A stretch of DNA of 64,000 nucleotides from Erpobdella octoculata (Eukaryota > Annelida > Clitellata > Hirudinida > Erpobdellidae). The first letter of the stretch is position 1. Each line of letters starts with the position of its first letter. A program made the position numbers and the translations under genes. A model generated the notes under the pieces. That model was not told where the DNA came from and searched no databases. It saw only the letters and a program-made list of their open reading frames with translations. Below, piece by piece: positions 23,020 to 36,207 of this stretch. The stretch is from assembly GCA_963978895.1 (NCBI GenBank), contig OZ022238.1, positions 36,357,270 through 36,421,269 on the forward strand. Reading direction: 5' to 3'.

Positions 23020-24707
23020 CAGTGGCGTAGTAACCTAATATTTCACTAGGGGCGAAGGAAAAAAATGCTGCCCCTAATTTTTACGAATTCTCTTGGCATC
23101 TTCGCCAAAACTATCCTGCTTAGGTGTAACTATCCAATTAGGTGTAACTCCGTTTTTAAGTTTAGCAGCATTTCAAACAATTTTCACACATTTTCACGCG
23201 AATTGTCTAATTTCCTCTAATATTTTATATGATTCAATAAATCTTCTTTTATTGGTTATGAGCTGGCCAAATATAAGTTATTAAACTAAAGTACATAGTA
23301 TTGTAAGCATGAATAGTATATAGGAACGCAATATACTGGAATGAAAGAGTACAGCATCATATCTTTCTTGCTTTAATGGCTGCAAAATCCCTCAAGATTT
23401 CATCAGCATCGAGTTTTTCAGCAGCTTCTTTTTCTATGGAAAGAATAGCCAAATTTTTAAGTCGCTTCTGAGTCATGGTTGATCGGAGAAACATTTTTAT
23501 AAGCTTTAGTTTAGAGAAGCTGCGTTCGCAACTTGCCACGGAGACACCAATCGTAAGGAAAATGCGAAGAAAAATAGTGAGATTTGGTAAGCATTCAATA
23601 AGAGCTTACTTCACAATCCACTGCAGCATCTCCAAAGATCCAAACTGTGAAACGTCTTCTTCCGTTATGTCGGAAAAGCTCTTTGCATGTGTTTGAATTC
23701 GTTTTATCTCTTGAAGTAGGTCAGTCGATTTCATATCCCTTATTTGATATTGGTACTCTGGAAATTTCATTCTACAGAAAACGTTCGCCGCCAAAAGAGA
23801 AAAAGTACGTAGACTTTCTGTTACAAGACCATTACAATGATTTGTCACACAATTAACATTCTCCTTCATGGCAGAATTATTATTTAGGCTGCTTTCAGAA
23901 AGCCAAAGTAATGTTAAGATTGCAGAGCTTTTACGTACGCCTCGAAATTTCGGCCGTGAGTCGATCCATCACTTCAATGTGTTCCATCCGCATTTCCTGT
24001 TGCATAATCAGTCTTATATCTGCTGTCTCTTCTTCAGGCAAGCGTTTCTTCTTCCATATTCGTCTATCCATGGGAATATCCATATCCTCACAAAACTCTA
24101 AAGCTGCAGCATGAGCCTCTAAAACAACAGAATCTCTCTCTTTGGCCAGGAAAGACAAGAACGACTGCATCTTTGATGCACAGGCATCAAGTCCTAGGCC
24201 ACGAGTTTGTAAGTACTTCTGTGAGTCATTAATCTCTTTCAGTACTCGAGCTCAGAAATGAATATACGCGATGAAATTGTAAGTCAGAATGCTTGCTAAA
24301 AGGCACCCGGCATCACCTCTTGTCTCCAAGTTCTCTTACTGCCCATTCACGGAAAAGCGAAGACGCAGATAGTTTGTGTGGGTTTGATAGTAGGCTTATG
24401 TGAGAGTGTAAATAGGGGCGTGGCTGTAACGTTCTTTAAAAATGATGAAAAGTAGTGCGTTAACAGCCGTAAACTCTCTGTGTCTGTGTATAAGCATGGA
24501 AATTAGTTTGAATGACCGTATTTGCATGGAATACAGTGAGTCTAAGATGAGTGATTTTAGTTGTGAGCAAAAGAATCGACTCTTTAAACGTTTTTTCTCC
24601 TTTTTTATAAAGGTCGGGTCACTTTTTTTCATGACCTCAATTTTGTCGCCCCTCCTGAGTGCCGCCTAGGGCATTTGCCCCGTCCTCGCCCCATTTCTAC
24701 GCCACTG
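23020..24707 (-). mobile_element. hAT transposon with intact ends and decayed transposase
   Basis: The termini are exact 11-bp inverted repeats, CAGTGGCGTAG at 23020-23030 and CTACGCCACTG at 24697-24707. Identical 8-bp GCTAGGGA copies flank them at 23012-23019 and 24708-24715. The minus strand carries transposase remnants at 24170-23931, 23869-23606 and about 23600-23351. The last has the C-terminal dimerisation motif (VASCERSFSKLKLIK, LRSTMTQKRLKNLAILSIE) of ZMYM1-like hAT proteins. Frames are broken and the N-terminal BED/TTF finger region is missing, so this 1688-bp copy cannot encode a working transposase. Confidence 0.92.
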
Positions 24708-24715
24708 GCTAGGGA

Positions 24716-27188
24716 TGATTGAGACGACAGCTTCAAACGTCAATGTGAAAAGTTCACGGGTCGCGGGACTTCCGCGCGCCATCTAGCGGTAAATATTATC
24801 CGAAATCAGATGGGGAAATAAGTTTTGTGTGAAACACATGAAATTGGTTCCAGCGAGATTTGTATGGATCGCTGTATAAACATCCATATTGATTGATTAA
24901 ATAAAACAAAAGAGAGCACATTAGAAAACAATGACAAAGAACGAGTCTTGATGATGAATAAATGTGTACAAATCGCACGACGTAGTAGCAATATAAAATT
25001 ACAATGATCAACACAAAACAATTGCCCATTAATATTGAATAATGAAAATAATTCTAAGAATAAAACAAATTACTTCCAGGAATACAAAAATCTTTTCAAA
25101 AGTTGTAAATTTTGCACAAAGACGATCACCATCACGAAAGCATCTCAACGTGTTAATATTAAATAAAAACAATGACAATTAGTGAACCACGTTCAAGTTA
25201 TTTACATCTTTCAAGTTAAAATAAACACCAGTAATTAACAAGTAGAATGCAAGTCAAAATTCTGAGCACCTTATTAAGTGTATTAATTTCTTGCCAATAA
25301 AAATGCCGCAATACAAGCGATGATACACCCAGATGATTAGGAAAACTCGAATAAAAAAACTTGAAACGAATTGGAATGAAGTCATGAAAAGCTTTCCAGG
25401 AAGCACCCACAGTTGAACAATTGAATATTTACAGTAACCTTCTTGGAATTTAAAGCTGTTGAAAACCATAAGTAGTTAATAAATAATAAAATAAAATAAT
25501 GCCTATAAAAAGTAATTAAAACACACATCCTCGTGAGTATCGAGAAGTCAGCAAATGTCATGAACGAGGGGCGACCTTGCCAAGATAACTACTGTACAAC
25601 TAACTCTCTCTTGAACTTCAGTTTAAACCCTGAAAAACCATCATAATACTAGAGTTAAACCTTTTAGAGAAAATATGGTATATCATGCTACATAGTTACT
25701 AAGTACCAATGAAGGGCCAATGCAAGAGTAAATAATATGTCAGCCACATAAAGTTTAGAACTTGTTTTTAACAATAAATTGTTGACATGCATTCCACAAC
25801 CAATTAAAATACATTGTTCTTGTGACTTAATAAATATCAGGTCTTTTAAAATTTGATTTTCAATTAATTAAATTCTTTCACAAAAATGTCATAACTAATC
25901 AGCTTAAACTCTTGAGCCAATATAGAGACAAATAAATCATGCATGTGCAGCAACTTTGCCAAAATTCATCAGTGTGGATACCCATTGATGCATTTTCAAT
26001 ATTTGTTCAACAAATGTTTTGAAAATGCACATTAAAAAATCACTATCCTAATTAAAACACATTTTTGCAAAAAAAAAATCTTGTTAAAAGTAAGAGAGCC
26101 ATTTTTATACAAAACTTTAGTCTCAATACCTGGGCTATAACTACAAAATGGCAATAAGTTAAACCATATAGCAGTTAAATTATTAACTAAAACAAAGAAG
26201 TTGAAATTAAATGTTATGAAAATAAATAAAAATTGATTTTTTCAATACGGTTTTCCTGACAACATGTTGTCTTAAATACGACAGATAACTTTGCATTAAT
26301 TTTCCTCCTAGTAAAACTTTATATATATCTCAAATCATTATAGAGAACTTTAATTTTAAATAATCTAGTGAAAACAAGAACTAGCATCTCCAGAGTCCTA
26401 AAGATGAAACCAGCCAATAATTATTAAGCAAACAAACAAAACACATGGGAGCTAACTAAAAAGAAAAAAAGATGCAAAACTGATCGATCAGACTTTGTTT
26501 TAAAAAAATATATTTGACAGATATACGTCGATCACTCCTAGAATGAAAGAACATAATGCTGCTTAAATTATATTCTCACGTAAGCAAATTTAATTATTTC
26601 TTTACAATAGCATCCTTTCAAAGACATATAAATGCTTGTACATTCATTTACACTTCAATGTTTTAATTTTTTTATTTACAAATTTTGCACATTTAAATTA
26701 GTTTATTTAAAAAATTGTGTACATTTAAATTTATAATTCTAATTGTTCTCTGCAGCTCACAAGCTAAAACAGTAATTTAAAAGGTAATCTTTTACACAAA
26801 CGGCCCGATATGTGAAAGATTAATACATTCTCGGCTATAATTAGCTATAAACACGATAAAAAGTAACCACTAGTTTAAACATTATGATAATTAGGGTTAG
26901 GGTTAAAGTAGGACTATTTTATTGGAAGATTCAGTCTGGGCCATTTATGTGAAAGAAAACCATTTAAAACACACACACACATCCCTGATATGGCAGCTTT
27001 ATCAGCAAAGAAAGCGATCAAATGTTTTTTTCAAACAATTGTTATTTAGAGATATTATTAAAAAATAAAATATCCAAAATCCAAAAGGTTGGCAAAAGTT
27101 CTTTAAACCTAAACATTGTCTTAACCAGATTTGTGATTAGAATTCTGCCTAATTCGTACTAACCTTTAAAATATAAAAAAAAAAATTT
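24716..27188. other. Transposon-poor 3' flank of the neuregulin-like gene
   Basis: About 2.5 kb of AT-rich sequence without recognisable mobile DNA or supportable genes. It lies immediately 3' of the minus-strand neuregulin-like gene and could be its 3' UTR or later exons. Minus-strand AATAAA signals occur, for example near 26667 and 26918. An interstitial (TTAGGG)2-like stretch lies at about 26893. Confidence 0.45.
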
Positions 27189-29439
27189 TTAATTCGAATG
27201 AATAAAAACAAATCTGAAATTACTTTTGTGACCTGTAACTTTTTCTTCACAACGTGTTCCTTCGTAGCCATTTCTACATCTATATATTCAAAAGAGAATG
27301 CATGAAAACGAAACAACATTCAATAAGATGATCACAGGAAAAAATAGAATTTACTTGCAATAGATCCTTTTCAACTTCGGCAAAGTATAACAGCTCCCAC
27401 CGTTCATGCAGTAATTTGATCGACGGCATATTTGAGAATGCCCCAACATAACTGTAAGCACACAATGAACTGTTAACATTTAAGCAGAAAAGCTGTTTCA
27501 ACATTAAAAAAATAATTAAGATAACTACAAATTTTTCAAAACAGAGACAATTCCTGTTATGAAAGAAGCCATATTCGAAAGACTACTCAAATATAGAAAA
27601 CAACTTAATTAATTAAATTTTTCTGAATGGCTAAACAAACCTTTTTTTGCCTTTAATGTTAAATTGACAGAAGCAGTGACATTTCCACCTTGTAATGCTA
27701 TGCAAGTATAAATGCCAAGATCTTTCTTTTTAACTTTCTTTATGTGGAGATAAACAGCACTACTGGAAGTCAGAGACATAAATTATGATAAACTATCTCT
27801 TCTTTTAAAATGTAAATATTTTAAAAACAGAAGCATGATAACTATACCCATTAGCTCTGGTTTTCTTTCTCAGAACCTGACCATTGCGAAGCCAGTTGAT
27901 GACTAGATTTTGCAGCAGTGACACTTCATTAGCAACTTGGCATTTAACTTTAAATGATTCATTCAAGTGGGCATGCACAGTTTCTTTCGTGCTTAACTTA
28001 AGTCGGACGTGATTCCCTACAAAAAAAATCACTAGTTTTTCTACACGCAAATCATTAATTATCGCGTTATCATGTCATTATATTGGGACTGATCCGTTTA
28101 CTTAGATCGCTCCACTTCAAAACACATCTATCTCTACTACTCCACTTTCGAAGCAATTTGCCAGAATCCTTCTACATTTAAACAAACTTTCCACTGTCAG
28201 ATAACGTAAAATGAGTTATTTACGTTGCACATGTAATTGTAACAAATAACCAACTAAGTCACTTAAAATAAGAATAAAGTTAATAATAAAGTCAAAGTTA
28301 AGTTAAAGCCCCAAAAATGGAAACATTTTGATAGTTTGATCGATCAGTTTTTTGAATGAATGATGAACGGCACCTATCAACGCTAACTGCGATTAATTAT
28401 TTTTTGAGGTGGATGTTGAAACAATATTTCATTCTTCAACTGTCAGTGGCTACCTTACATTTTTTTTAAATCGACTATCAAACGATCTACGCAAATTACC
28501 ATGCGGCCGCGTAACTTCGGCGGGAGAGCAGGTGAGAGCGAGAAAACATAACGACCAGAAAATTAGCATATCTGGCACGCGTTTACATACCGTCTGATTT
28601 CGTTTGAGCTCACTCAATTTCTCAATACACTAATTTAGCGAACGTTGTAAACCGATATTGGAGGTGGTAGTTTGGGGGGAAATAAGTAAAATGAGGATTT
28701 AAACTACAGAATCACGTGTAATGATGATCACTGGCATATGGTAATTAATTCAGGTGAGGTGTTACCATAGAATAAGAAAATTAGATTTTCAGTTACGGTC
28801 ACAGATTGCGGCCGACTTGAAATTCAACTACACTTCAAAATACAAATTGGCTTCGAGTCTGCAGCCTAATTTTTTTTATTTATTCAAAATGAGTTCACAT
28901 GGTCTCTGAACGTAAAACCGTGCTCTAAATGAAAGAAAGTCACCTTTACTTCTTGACTTGCCTCTTTTACCTCTGGGAGTTCTCGGAAGTAACGTTGACG
29001 GTTGAAACCGAGAGAAGGAATTGATGACATTTTTTTTAACTACACGTTGAAGAAGCGGAGAGCTGTCAGATAGAGAGGTTGAAACTAGGAAGTAGTGATT
29101 GCGTTGCGTCCTTACGTGAAGACTGCAGTTTATAGGAATGCTACAAGCGTTGACGGGCATTACGTCGTCACTCGAGCTCTGTTTCGGGTCTTCTTCATAA
29201 TGACTGTTTACAGTAACTGGCCATTTGTGAACTTTAATAACTTTAAAGCTAGAATTAATTTTGTCGCAAAAAATACTTTCTTCTGAGACTGTAATATTCT
29301 CTTGGAAACGACCAATTAAAATTTCTGATTCGAAATTCATTGTAGAGTTTAAATCCAGCGAGCAAGACCATGTTATAACGAAATGCATCAATGCGATGAT
29401 ATATCCAAGCGAGACATAACTCGTACGAAAAGAAGACAT
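27189..29439 (-). CDS. Neuregulin/Vein-like secreted ligand with Ig and EGF domains (5 coding exons)
   Basis: It is probably an extracellular ligand of an EGFR/ErbB-type receptor. Exons are 29439-28944, 28016-27848, 27762-27641, 27451-27355 and 27279-27189. All have GT-AG introns in compatible phase, giving 975 nt, or 324 aa. The N-terminus (MSSFRTSYVSLGYIIALMHF and on to about residue 26) looks like a signal peptide. A basic stretch PRGKRGKSRSK precedes an Ig domain, residues about 166-262, with FKVKC, the tryptophan in VINWLRNG, and DLGIYTC. One EGF domain follows with cysteines at about 271, 277, 283, 294, 296 and 305. The intron between the fourth and fifth EGF cysteines is the conserved position in EGF-ligand genes. 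The frame ends 19 residues after the last EGF cysteine, with no transmembrane segment, as in Drosophila Vein. Splicing at ACAG/GTCACA in the last exon could instead add a tail. GAG/GTAAAA is an alternative donor for exon 1. Confidence 0.82.
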
Positions 29440-30134
29440 CTATTAAACTTGCTTCATGTATTCTAGCATCTAAGAAAGTTACTAGCGAAATGAAACGAAT
29501 TAGATGCTTAAAAACAATCTTTAAGTTATCTGCAATCACTCCTGTTCCAAATAATGCAGACTTGCTCTAGACGAACCGGTAAATATAGTGCGTGCTCGGC
29601 GCACGAGCTTCAACTTTAACTATTTTCGAATGTTAACAGCGCGATGGTCAAACCGATGGACATTATATACGTATATGATCCGAAACCTCGGTCCGTCTTA
29701 AAAATTTTCATTTGTGAAATAATCGTTTTAACGGTTTCGAATGACAACATGTTTTCAAATGCTGCAAATTCATTTTAACGCGAAACTAAAATCTGTTACA
29801 ATCGTAATAGTTTGTAAACTCCATGAAATAAACCCGCCATTTAAATTGACTTAGAAGAAAAAAAACAACAAACGTTTGAAAAATGTAGAAATATTCAGGT
29901 TTATTGAATGCAGATACAGAAGAAGTCATGGTTCTGAAAAGCATGCGTTAGAAATGGCAGCCAGAAAGTGTTGATTGATTGAGTGGGCCTTTTATTAACA
30001 AGTAAACAAATGAATCCGCAGGATTAATTTATTACTCACCAACTCGATTGGCTTGGACAAATTTAGTGAGAATATAAACAACCGCAGCAAGGAAGAAGCA
30101 CCTTCCTGGAAGTCTTAAAAATTTAGATTTATAC
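29440..30134. other. Upstream region of the neuregulin-like gene
   Basis: No gene seen. Near 29973 a GATTGATTGA tract resembles a LINE (TCAA)n tail on the minus strand. No confident promoter motif was found. Confidence 0.35.
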
Positions 30135-30144
30135 ATGTATAAGA

Positions 30145-30507
<363 letters not shown>

Positions 30508-30894
30508 CATTTGATAAGACAATTTATTTATATTTTTCATATAGTTTGTTGCAGTGTCTAAATATTATCATCATAACTTTATTAAATTTTAAATGAGTCG
30601 AAAGAAAGTGACACACCTCCAGGCTGTTTTCTCAGTCATTTATAAAGATAACCTTAAATGAGGGATGATAGATAGTCTGTGTTCTGTATCTGCTGGAGAA
30701 AACACGTTGACGTTCAGTTTTTAAAGACGATCGTTGGTGAGTTATTGTAAATAAACTAATGCTAGGTAAAATTAAACATTTGAAAAGTTAATTCATCTAA
30801 CGAGAGTTTGTTTTTAAGTTCGTAAAAGTGATGCACTCTTCAGAACAAGTAAGCTGATTTAAGCAGTCAAATTGTACTGGATCCCATAAAACAG

Positions 30895-30965
30895 ATGCGA
30901 GTATTTACAAGAGAGTGGATTTATAACCGGTGTTGATTTTAAATGCAAATTTATAAGATTAGACA
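30895..30965 (+). repeat. 71-bp local duplication, copy 2
   Basis: Same as 30335-30405 except for one C/T change. It is flanked here by non-repetitive sequence, so this is likely the parental site. Confidence 0.9.
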
Positions 30966-31220
30966 GTTATATAAAAATTATAAAGTCAAATGCTCACCTT
31001 AGAATAATTATAATCGAACGTAATTTAAATCTAATTAAAAACGAAATTCAATATTTTTTAAATAAAACGTAATTACCATTAAAAAAACATTAAAAATCCT
31101 CCAGTCCTAAATTATGGTAAAATTTATTTGAAAAACATATCTATGATTATGAAATTTAGTTCTTTCATCAAGCTGGAGAATTTGGGTCAAGTCTTATTTC
31201 AGGTACGTACATGGACAAGA

Positions 31221-31326
31221 CCTGGCTACCACTTGGCCTACCTGGCTACCACTTGGCCTACCTGGCTACCACTTGGCCTACCTGGCTACCACTTGGCCTA
31301 CCTGGCTACCACTTGGCCTACCTGGC
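31221..31326 (+). repeat. 20-bp minisatellite, five copies
   Basis: Five perfect tandem copies of CCTGGCTACCACTTGGCCTA plus a partial sixth. There are no spacers, so it is not a CRISPR array. The frames across it are artefacts. Confidence 0.95.
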
Positions 31327-31416
31327 GCAGAAAAAATTTGGACCACGGAAACAGGACAGTGACAGTGAATTCTTATCTACTTTTCTTCCACAAAAGGTCG
31401 ATGATAAGGTGATGGG

Positions 31417-31460
31417 CAGGGGCGTCATTTCAGCAAAACTTTAAGGGGGGGGGGGGGGCA
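31417..31460 (+). mobile_element. hAT terminal fragment
   Basis: CAGGGGCGTCATTTCAGC followed by a long G run matches, inverted, the terminus at 54590-54622 (GCTGAAATGACGTTCCTG). Downstream at 31500-31620 and 32290-32390 are subterminal-like repeats (GGTAGTCGTAGATACTTT, GAGTATTCGCAGCTACTTT). No matching right end was found. Confidence 0.5.
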
Positions 31461-32859
31461 ACAAAAATGATAAAACCCATAGATTCCACATTTTTTAATG
31501 CTATATTTTTTCCAAAAATAGCGGGTAGCCGGGGAGGAGGTAGTCGTAGATACTTTTCAAAAATTTATTAAAAGTTCATACACTTTTACTCCAAAAAACT
31601 TGACTGGAGAAAAAAGTAACTTGTAGCCAATGAATAATTTATGGGAAGACCCATATCGTGTGCCCCCGTTCATCAGCTAATTTTAGAGGCAAAAGTGTTT
31701 AAGGTTTTCACAAAAATTTTGGAAAGTACCTACTACAATTACAGATATGATTTTATAGGGGCGTATTCCTTAGACTTTGCCCTTACAGGTTGTTTTGACC
31801 TATTTTTTAAACTGGTGTTAATATTGGTGTAAGCAGCCTTACCAAATGTGCTTATTTATTTCTCAAATCCCTGCACAGACTGATTTTTTTAAATCAGACC
31901 AGTTATATAGATACAAAATCCCAAGACCGGTCCGGTTAATTTTCATTACCACAAAAACCCATGGTTCAGCTAAATAGCCTCGATCCATGCTAATTTCGGT
32001 CTGGCCCGATCCGTTTGAAAACCCTTATATAAAGTCCCGCACCGAACACGTCCAGTGCAGGCTCTAGTTTGGTACCAACTCTGATTAATGTTTTGTGAGT
32101 ACAATTTTTTAGGTTACACTGATGAAATAGAAAAAAACATTGTGAACAAAATAGTTGTTTTTACAAATATTTCAATGTTTTAAATAAAAATTAATAAACT
32201 GAAATTATACAATGCATACTGCCTATTTGCTAACGCAAGGTGCTGCCCCATGTTCCCAAAATCAGCATCCAGCTTCGATAGCTACTTAAAAAAATTCCAA
32301 ACTTCAAACACTTTTCGCCCAAAAAAGCAGATGACCGGAAGAGAGTATTCGCAGCTACTTTAAAAAAAACTTCAAAATCTTCTCCAAAAACTTTGTAGCT
32401 ATTAGTTTTCTAACATAATTTTTTCCGTTAAATCCTTAGGGTGATGGGATTGATCATCTAGAAAAGTCAATTAACCAACCAGGTAGCTCAGTCTGGGCCT
32501 GGACATGACCAATTGAAAAGAGGAGCTTAATTTGAATGATTCGTGGTCCACACTTCCCTCCAAGCACAATTTTTCTCCATCAATTCATTTCGTTACCACT
32601 CAATAAAAACCCATTATGATGTTTTGAGATTTTTTTAGTAACACACTTAGCCAGTGAAGCACTGAACGTCGTTATTGATGTAATTTATAGGAAAGCATTT
32701 CTATGTATTAAACTCATGACCTCGTTTCATTATTGTTTAATGCTAGAAAGCCATTGTTTAATTTCACTTTAATACAACCACTACAAAATATTAAGCTATC
32801 CCTCTTGTTCTTATAGTAAGCTATCTCTAAAAACGAAACGAAAATGGTATAATATTAAA

Positions 32860-33310
32860 AACAAGTAAATTAAAAACGAATTTTTAAAACCAATGCTTTT
32901 ATATGTAATTAAAACACAAATTTTGCAATTAATTTTTTCTTATATTACTCTTTTATTTTATATTAAAGTCGAAATATCTTAATTATATCGAAATATCGAA
33001 ATTAATTAAAATTAACTAAATTAATTGACTTATTGTAAAACTAATAATTGAATATTGCATTGTCTTCTATTTTGAGCATGTATGCAAAATTTGAAAAAAA
33101 TCTATCATCAGGAAGTGACTCAAAAATTGATTGCAAGATTTGAAACAGACAGAGAAACAAACAGACAGACAGAGAAACAAACAGACAGACAGAGAAACAA
33201 ACAGACAGACAGAGAAAGAAACAGACAGACAGAGAAAGAAACAGACAGACAGAGAAACAAACAGACAGACAGAGAAACAGAGACGACGAGTTAATAAAAG
33301 CATTGGTAAA
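32860..33310 (+). repeat. Interspersed repeat, copy 1, with GACA-type tail
   Basis: Nearly identical to 38762-39116 from AAACAAGTAAATTAAAAACG to GAGTTAATAAAAGCATTGGT. The difference is mainly in the number of GACAGACAGAGAAAC units (six or seven here, about one there). Layout resembles an RTE-SINE with a tandem tail. Confidence 0.8.
33148..33284 (+). repeat. 20-bp tandem repeat in the tail of that element
   Basis: About six units of ACAGACAGACAGAGAAACAA, two of them with AAGAA in place of AACAA. Confidence 0.9.
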
Positions 33311-33889
33311 AAATAATAACCTTTAGTTTAATATATTTCAATTTGTGAACATTTTCAAAACTTTTTTAATTGTATTATTTAATTAGGTTGAACAACTGAA
33401 CCGTAAAACAAGTAAAAGAACAAGTAAAGGAAAAAACGAGTTTTTCAACACAAACTTTTATTTCAAATACACTCGATTTAGAAATACGAAAGAAGTTCAA
33501 ATTGTTTTTTTTAATTGAATCAGGTATTGTCATCCAATATAAAGCTATGCTGAAAGTTTCAGCTTCCTAGCAAATCACTAGTTAAATTTTACTTGCAAGA
33601 TTTGCGTACAGAGAAAGTCACACACACATATACACAAACACACAAACAGAGATTGTAACCTAAATAACAGTTTGTAACAAGTGAAGATAACAAATAATTT
33701 TAAAAAATGCTTTTATTTGCCTCTTTATCTGAGTCAACACACTAAAATTTTTGAATCTAAAACAACCGTTACGCTCAATCTTGTTAATTATTTTGGACCT
33801 CTGGCGACTTATAAATAAACATACGTACTGTTTAATTATTTTGGACTTCTGGCGACTTATACATAAACGTCTTATTACAGTCGCAAATG

Positions 33890-34015
33890 GCAGGAATTAA
33901 TTTGATTTGATTAATTTTAATTGATTTAAGGCTTAATTCATGTCGGAAACATTAAATTCATGTATTGTCATCCAGAATAAAGCTTTCCTAAAAGTTTTTC
34001 TAAGATTTGATCACC
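33890..34015 (+). repeat. Interspersed repeat shared with 36208-36335
   Basis: GGCAGGAATTAATTTGATTT through TGTATTGTCATCCAGAATAA recurs at 36208 with few changes and leads here into a (CAAA)n tail. A related but divergent stretch is at 33520-33600. Confidence 0.75.
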
Positions 34016-34020
34016 ACAGA

Positions 34021-34247
34021 AAAATAAACAAACAAACAAACAAACAAACAAACAAACAAACAAACAAACAAACAAACAAACAAACAAACAAACAAACAAA
34101 CAAACAAACAAACAAACAAACAAACAAACAAACAAACAAACAAACCAACAAACAAACAAACAAACAAACAAACAAACAAACAAACAAACAAACAAACAAA
34201 CAAACAAACAAACAAACAAACAAACAAACAAACAAACTAACAAACTA
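34021..34247. repeat. (CAAA)n microsatellite, about 225 bp
   Basis: Tetranucleotide array of some 56 units with one C insertion near 34145. It probably grew from the tail of the repeat before it. Confidence 0.97.
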
Positions 34248-34299
34248 AGCTGAAATAAAAATAAAAATTAGCTAGTTAGAACGAAATAGAAATATAACG

Positions 34300-34560
34300 T
34301 TGTTTTTAAAAAAATGTATTTTTATTATGTAAAAATTATTTTCTACTTTTTCGTTTTTGATGTGTGAAATTTTGTATGCAATTGAGTATTTTTGTTTTTT
34401 TTCGCTAGGTGCAAACCTTATACTTTTAATTTAAAATCTTATAATTTTTTTACTTTTTTTCGCTAGGTGGCAAAAACACCATTGTATGGATTTCGCGGGC
34501 AGACATTCTTGGAAATCTCAAACAGACAACAAAGTGACCTAATAAAAAAGTTGTTAAATA
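34300..34560 (+). repeat. Interspersed repeat shared with 38170-38410
   Basis: GTAAAAATTATTTTCTACTT, TTTTTTCGCTAGGTGG and AAGTGACCTAATAAAA recur in the same order at 38170-38410. No coding capacity. Confidence 0.7.
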
Positions 34561-35088
34561 CACAATATTTTTATTATATATTTTTGATTTAAAAAATTAA
34601 TATTGTTTTTTAACAAACTAAATATTGATAGTTTAATTACTTTAAGAAATTGTGTGATTTGTAATTTTTCTTTAATTTTAACTACATATTATTTATATCT
34701 TATTCAAATTTTGTCTAATAAATCTGAATATTTGACAGAAGGCATTGTAATTGACGACAATTATTTACACTAAATCTCAATTTGATCGGATAACGGGAGG
34801 TGGGTTAATTTTTACTTCCAAAGTTTGTGTTGTTTATGCCTACGTAATACAAGAAACGGCAAAATTATTATAAATAATTTAAAAAATTGAAAAATGAGCT
34901 GGAAAAACTCAAACAGTCTTGCTTTGCTATTAAATTGCTATGGAGAGTTTATACAAATGTTTCCTCTTGCAAACTGAAATTGTTCAACATTTGCACTGAT
35001 GAAAATGAATAACATTTTTAAATCCTTTATATTAATTTTGTGTTAACCGTGTTTGCTTTCTTATTTTTTGCTTGAGCCATACGTTAGA

Positions 35089-35264
35089 CTTTTTTTTTAT
35101 AATAGTTTATAGTCCTTTACACCAGGTGTTTTAAGACTCTAATGGCTGCATGTAGGAAGCATTTTATACTTCATGTCGTGGATCAGGATTTGATCCTTTT
35201 TACTTTTCCCTCCTCCTTTCTCCAGGCTTGGGACTGGCTCACAATTAGCGAGGCGGAGTTATAC
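35089..35264 (-). mobile_element. Poly(A)-tailed SINE, copy 1
   Basis: On the minus strand it begins AACTCCGCCTCGCTAATTGT, contains GCCAGTCCCAAGCCTGGAG and AAAGGAGGAGGGA, and ends CTATAAACTATTATAAAAAA. It is very similar to 47579-47753, and a more diverged relative lies at 40268-40385. The GTCCCAAGCC...GGAGGAGGG core occurs in repeats of many animals. Confidence 0.7.
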
Positions 35265-36207
35265 GTTAGACTTGTTAGACGTTTCGTTAGACTCTTTGAC
35301 ACTTAAAAAACATTTTGGTGGGTTTATTTGTTGTAAAGGACGTTAAATATTCTATTAAATTTTCAGATCGATTGGACAAAATTTGAATAAATAATTTAAT
35401 AAAATTGAGTAAAATTTTAAAAATATTTCAAAATTAAAAATTTTTTTGTAGAAAAATGAACGATCAGTTTTTAGTTTATTTAAAAAAGCAATATTTACTT
35501 TTTCAAATTAAAAATTTATAATAAAAAATTTGTTTTTTCAATCTTTTATTTAACTTGATTTTTCGGTTTCTCTGGTCAAATTTTTGAATTGGTTTTTACC
35601 AACTTTTAGATTACTTATAAGTACAAACCGGGCCTTGTAAACCCCAAAAACGAAGTTCGACGCAAAGTTTAACAAAAATGCACAATGACAAATTTTTAGT
35701 AGACGTCATTATGGGAGTGACTAAACGAGATTCTTCCATGTGTTAACCTTGAACGGGAACGGTTCAAGCCAAATTAGACCAGCTTCTATGATTTTAGACA
35801 GCGAGATTTTTTCATGGCTACAAGGATAATAACTTTGATCAGTTGCGATTATTGTGGGAAAACCTTTAGCTGGTTGATGAAATGGCCGAAACGTTTTCTT
35901 TTCTGTACTATTCTTCTGGACCACCCGCATTAGCATTTGAATTGTGAATCTGTTTTAAATTTTTTTATATTAACTTCAGGGTGTTTGTTTGCTTGTTTGA
36001 GCTATACGTTAAAACATTATACCACTTAACAAGTAAAGATAAAAAATAAATTAAAAAATGCTTTTATTTGGCTCTAAGCAAATTACATGTTTAGATTAGT
36101 AAACACTATTGCAAACTCGGACTTAGATGCAAAATAACGATTGTCAGAGCTTTGTGGCCGGTTGTCAAACGAATTGATTTCTGCCATCTAGCGACTGTTT
36201 ACTACAG

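Noticed and set aside
31221..31326. CRISPR-like repeat array
   Set aside because: There are no spacers between units and the genome is eukaryotic.
31409..32450. Complete hAT between GTGATGGG copies at 31409-31416 and 32443-32450
   Set aside because: The left end CAGGGGCGTCATTT has no inverted partner next to the right copy, and an 8-bp match over this distance can occur by chance.
33940..34248. NKQT-repeat frame and minus-strand CLFV repeats
   Set aside because: They are translations of (CAAA)n.
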